Below are positions 5,605 to 6,687 of a stretch of DNA of 6,687 nt, piece after piece. The translations under genes were made by a program, and so were the position numbers. Position 1 is the stretch's first letter; every line of letters starts with the position of its first letter. Where the stretch lies: contig CAJLLB010000105.1 of the NCBI GenBank assembly GCA_905207425.1, forward strand, positions 1 to 6,687. The letters run 5' to 3'. The DNA is from an uncultured Collinsella sp. Lineage in GTDB: Bacteria; Actinomycetota; Coriobacteriia; Coriobacteriales; Coriobacteriaceae. The notes below the pieces were generated by a model. It was not told the origin of the DNA and ran no database searches. It saw only the letters and a list, made by a program, of their open reading frames with translations.

Positions 5605-6687
5605 TTACTTCCAAACGCGCTCGGAAATGCGCTTGACCAGCGCGATCTTTGCCCACTGTTCGTCCTCGGTCAGTTTGTTGCCAATCTCACAGCTGGCAAA
5701 GCCGCACTGGGGCGACAGGTACAGGTTCTCGAGCGGCACATACTTTGCGGCCTCGTGGATACGTTCGACGATGGCATCCTCGTCCTCGAGCTCAGCGGCC
5801 TTGGTGGTCACCAGGCCCAGCACGACCTTCTTGCCGGGAGCAACATACTTGAGCGGCTCAAAGCCACCGGCGCGCGGCGTATCGAACTCAAGGTAGAACG
5901 CGTCGACATCCTCGTGCGCAAAAAGGTACGGTGCAATGGGATCGTAACCACCCTCGAAGGCATACGTGGAGTGGTAGTTGCCGCGGCACACGTGCGTGTT
6001 GATAACCAGATCGTCGGGCTTGCCCGCGATGGCAGCATTGTTGAGCGCCACGCCCAGCTCGCTCACCTTTTGCAGGTCAACCGGACTCATGCCGGTCTTG
6101 GACACAAAGTCGGTATCGCAATAGATGCCCCAGGTGCAGTCATCAAATTGGATGTTGCGGCAGCCCGCGGCATACAGGTCGGCAATCACGGTGCGGTATG
6201 CTGCGGCAATGGCATCGGCGAGCTCTTCGTCGGTCTTATAGACGGCACGCAGGCTCTCCTGCTGGCCATCACAGCGGTCGAGTGTGACTTCGGAGAACGT
6301 CTGGATCGGCGCCGGAATGGTCTGGCGCGCGATCTGGCCCTCACCCTCGAGCGACTTGACAAATTTGAAGTGCTCGACGAACGGATGGTTCTCGCCGCTA
6401 ATGGGACCGGTTACCACGGCGGTGTCGGCGGTAGTCTCCTCATCGTGAAACATGTAGCCCGTGCGCGAGGCGCGGCGCTCAATGCCATTGAGGCCCCACA
6501 TAAAATCGAGGTGCCAGTAGCTGCGGCGGAACTCGCCATCGGTAATCACCTGCAGGCCGGCAGCCTTCTGCTTGGCCACTAAGTCGCGGATGGCCTCGTC
6601 CTCGACGGCCTTAAGGCCGGAAGCGTCGAGTTTACCCGCGACATAGGCGGCACGGGCATCCTTTACAGCCTGCGGACGAAGAAAACT
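5605..6687 (-). CDS. MetE-like methyltransferase, YxjG/YxjH type, 5' end missing
   Basis: This is a 360-residue fragment of a cobalamin-independent methionine synthase-like protein corresponding to the catalytic (C-terminal) half of MetE. The frame stays open to the window edge: 36 codons precede the GTG at 6579, and they encode family sequence (SFLRPQAV, then AVEDEAI), so that GTG is not the start. Residue 1 matches the Ser of the homocysteine-binding GSF motif, so only about 15-20 residues are missing. Seen (fragment numbering): TDGEFRRSYWHLDF from about 49, with Glu52 like the homocysteine-binding Glu of MetE; FDDCTW (181-186); HVC (His232, Cys234), LEFD (Glu267) and SPQCGFAS (Cys328), the four expected zinc ligands at 5994-5986, 5889-5887 and 5706-5704. 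Zinc would activate a thiol substrate, presumably homocysteine. The MetE N-terminal domain is absent, so the methyl donor is uncertain. In Bacillus the YxjG genes are controlled by SAM (S-box) riboswitches; any such leader would lie outside the window. Confidence 0.88.
   Translation of the reverse strand, partial: SFLRPQAVKDARAAYVAGKLDASGLKAVEDEAIRDLVAKQKAAGLQVITDGEFRRSYWHLDFMWGLNGIERRASRTGYMFHDEETTADTAVVTGPISGENHPFVEHFKFVKSLEGEGQIARQTIPAPIQTFSEVTLDRCDGQQESLRAVYKTDEELADAIAAAYRTVIADLYAAGCRNIQFDDCTWGIYCDTDFVSKTGMSPVDLQKVSELGVALNNAAIAGKPDDLVINTHVCRGNYHSTYAFEGGYDPIAPYLFAHEDVDAFYLEFDTPRAGGFEPLKYVAPGKKVVLGLVTTKAAELEDEDAIVERIHEAAKYVPLENLYLSPQCGFASCEIGNKLTEDEQWAKIALVKRISERVWK

Noticed and set aside
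5569..6582. Long open frame on the + strand (about 337 codons) opposite the MetE-like gene
   Set aside because: It is the antisense shadow of a GC-rich gene whose protein carries clear family motifs; the translation has no recognisable domain and no ribosome site.

Overview
The window looks like chromosomal sequence from a high-GC, gut-associated actinobacterium. The codon choice and protein character suggest the Coriobacteriia, perhaps Collinsella; this is inference from family resemblance, not a search. It holds six recognisable genes plus one unidentified gene end at the left edge. No RNA gene, CRISPR array, insertion sequence, phage gene or attachment site was found.

Layout: (i) 1-150 is the AT-rich 3' end of an unidentified + strand gene, about one third G+C by hand count and clearly unlike everything to its right. 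A long GC-rich hairpin (205-240) follows. (ii) 264-1229 (-) encodes a choloylglycine/bile salt hydrolase family enzyme with a complete catalytic set; its start is fixed by the requirement for Cys2. (iii) A terminator at 1293-1328 separates it from 1361-1780 (-), a short peptide-deformylase-like protein in which the catalytic Glu of HExxH is Met. (iv) 1974-3284 (+), divergent from the deformylase, is an AzgA-type NCS2 purine permease with a strong terminator behind it. (v) 3421-4086 (+) is an alpha/beta-hydrolase of the Fes/IroE-like esterase group that lacks a plausible ATG start. (vi) 4147-5481 (-) is a UraA-type NCS2 uracil permease, convergent with the esterase; the two share one bidirectional terminator. 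(vii) 5605-6687 (-) is a MetE-like (YxjG/YxjH type) methyltransferase that runs off the right edge and has lost only its first residues.

Most genes appear to be single transcription units: terminators, divergent promoters or strand switches separate nearly all neighbours. The one possible co-transcribed pair is the MetE-like gene and uraA, same strand, 123 bases apart with no obvious terminator between. Shared themes are nucleobase salvage (a purine and a uracil permease), methyl-group/methionine metabolism, and adaptation to the bile-containing gut. No multi-gene undescribed system is visible. The points most worth a second look are the deformylase-like protein with the altered metalloprotease motif, the specificity loop of the bile salt hydrolase, and the AT-rich fragment at the left edge.
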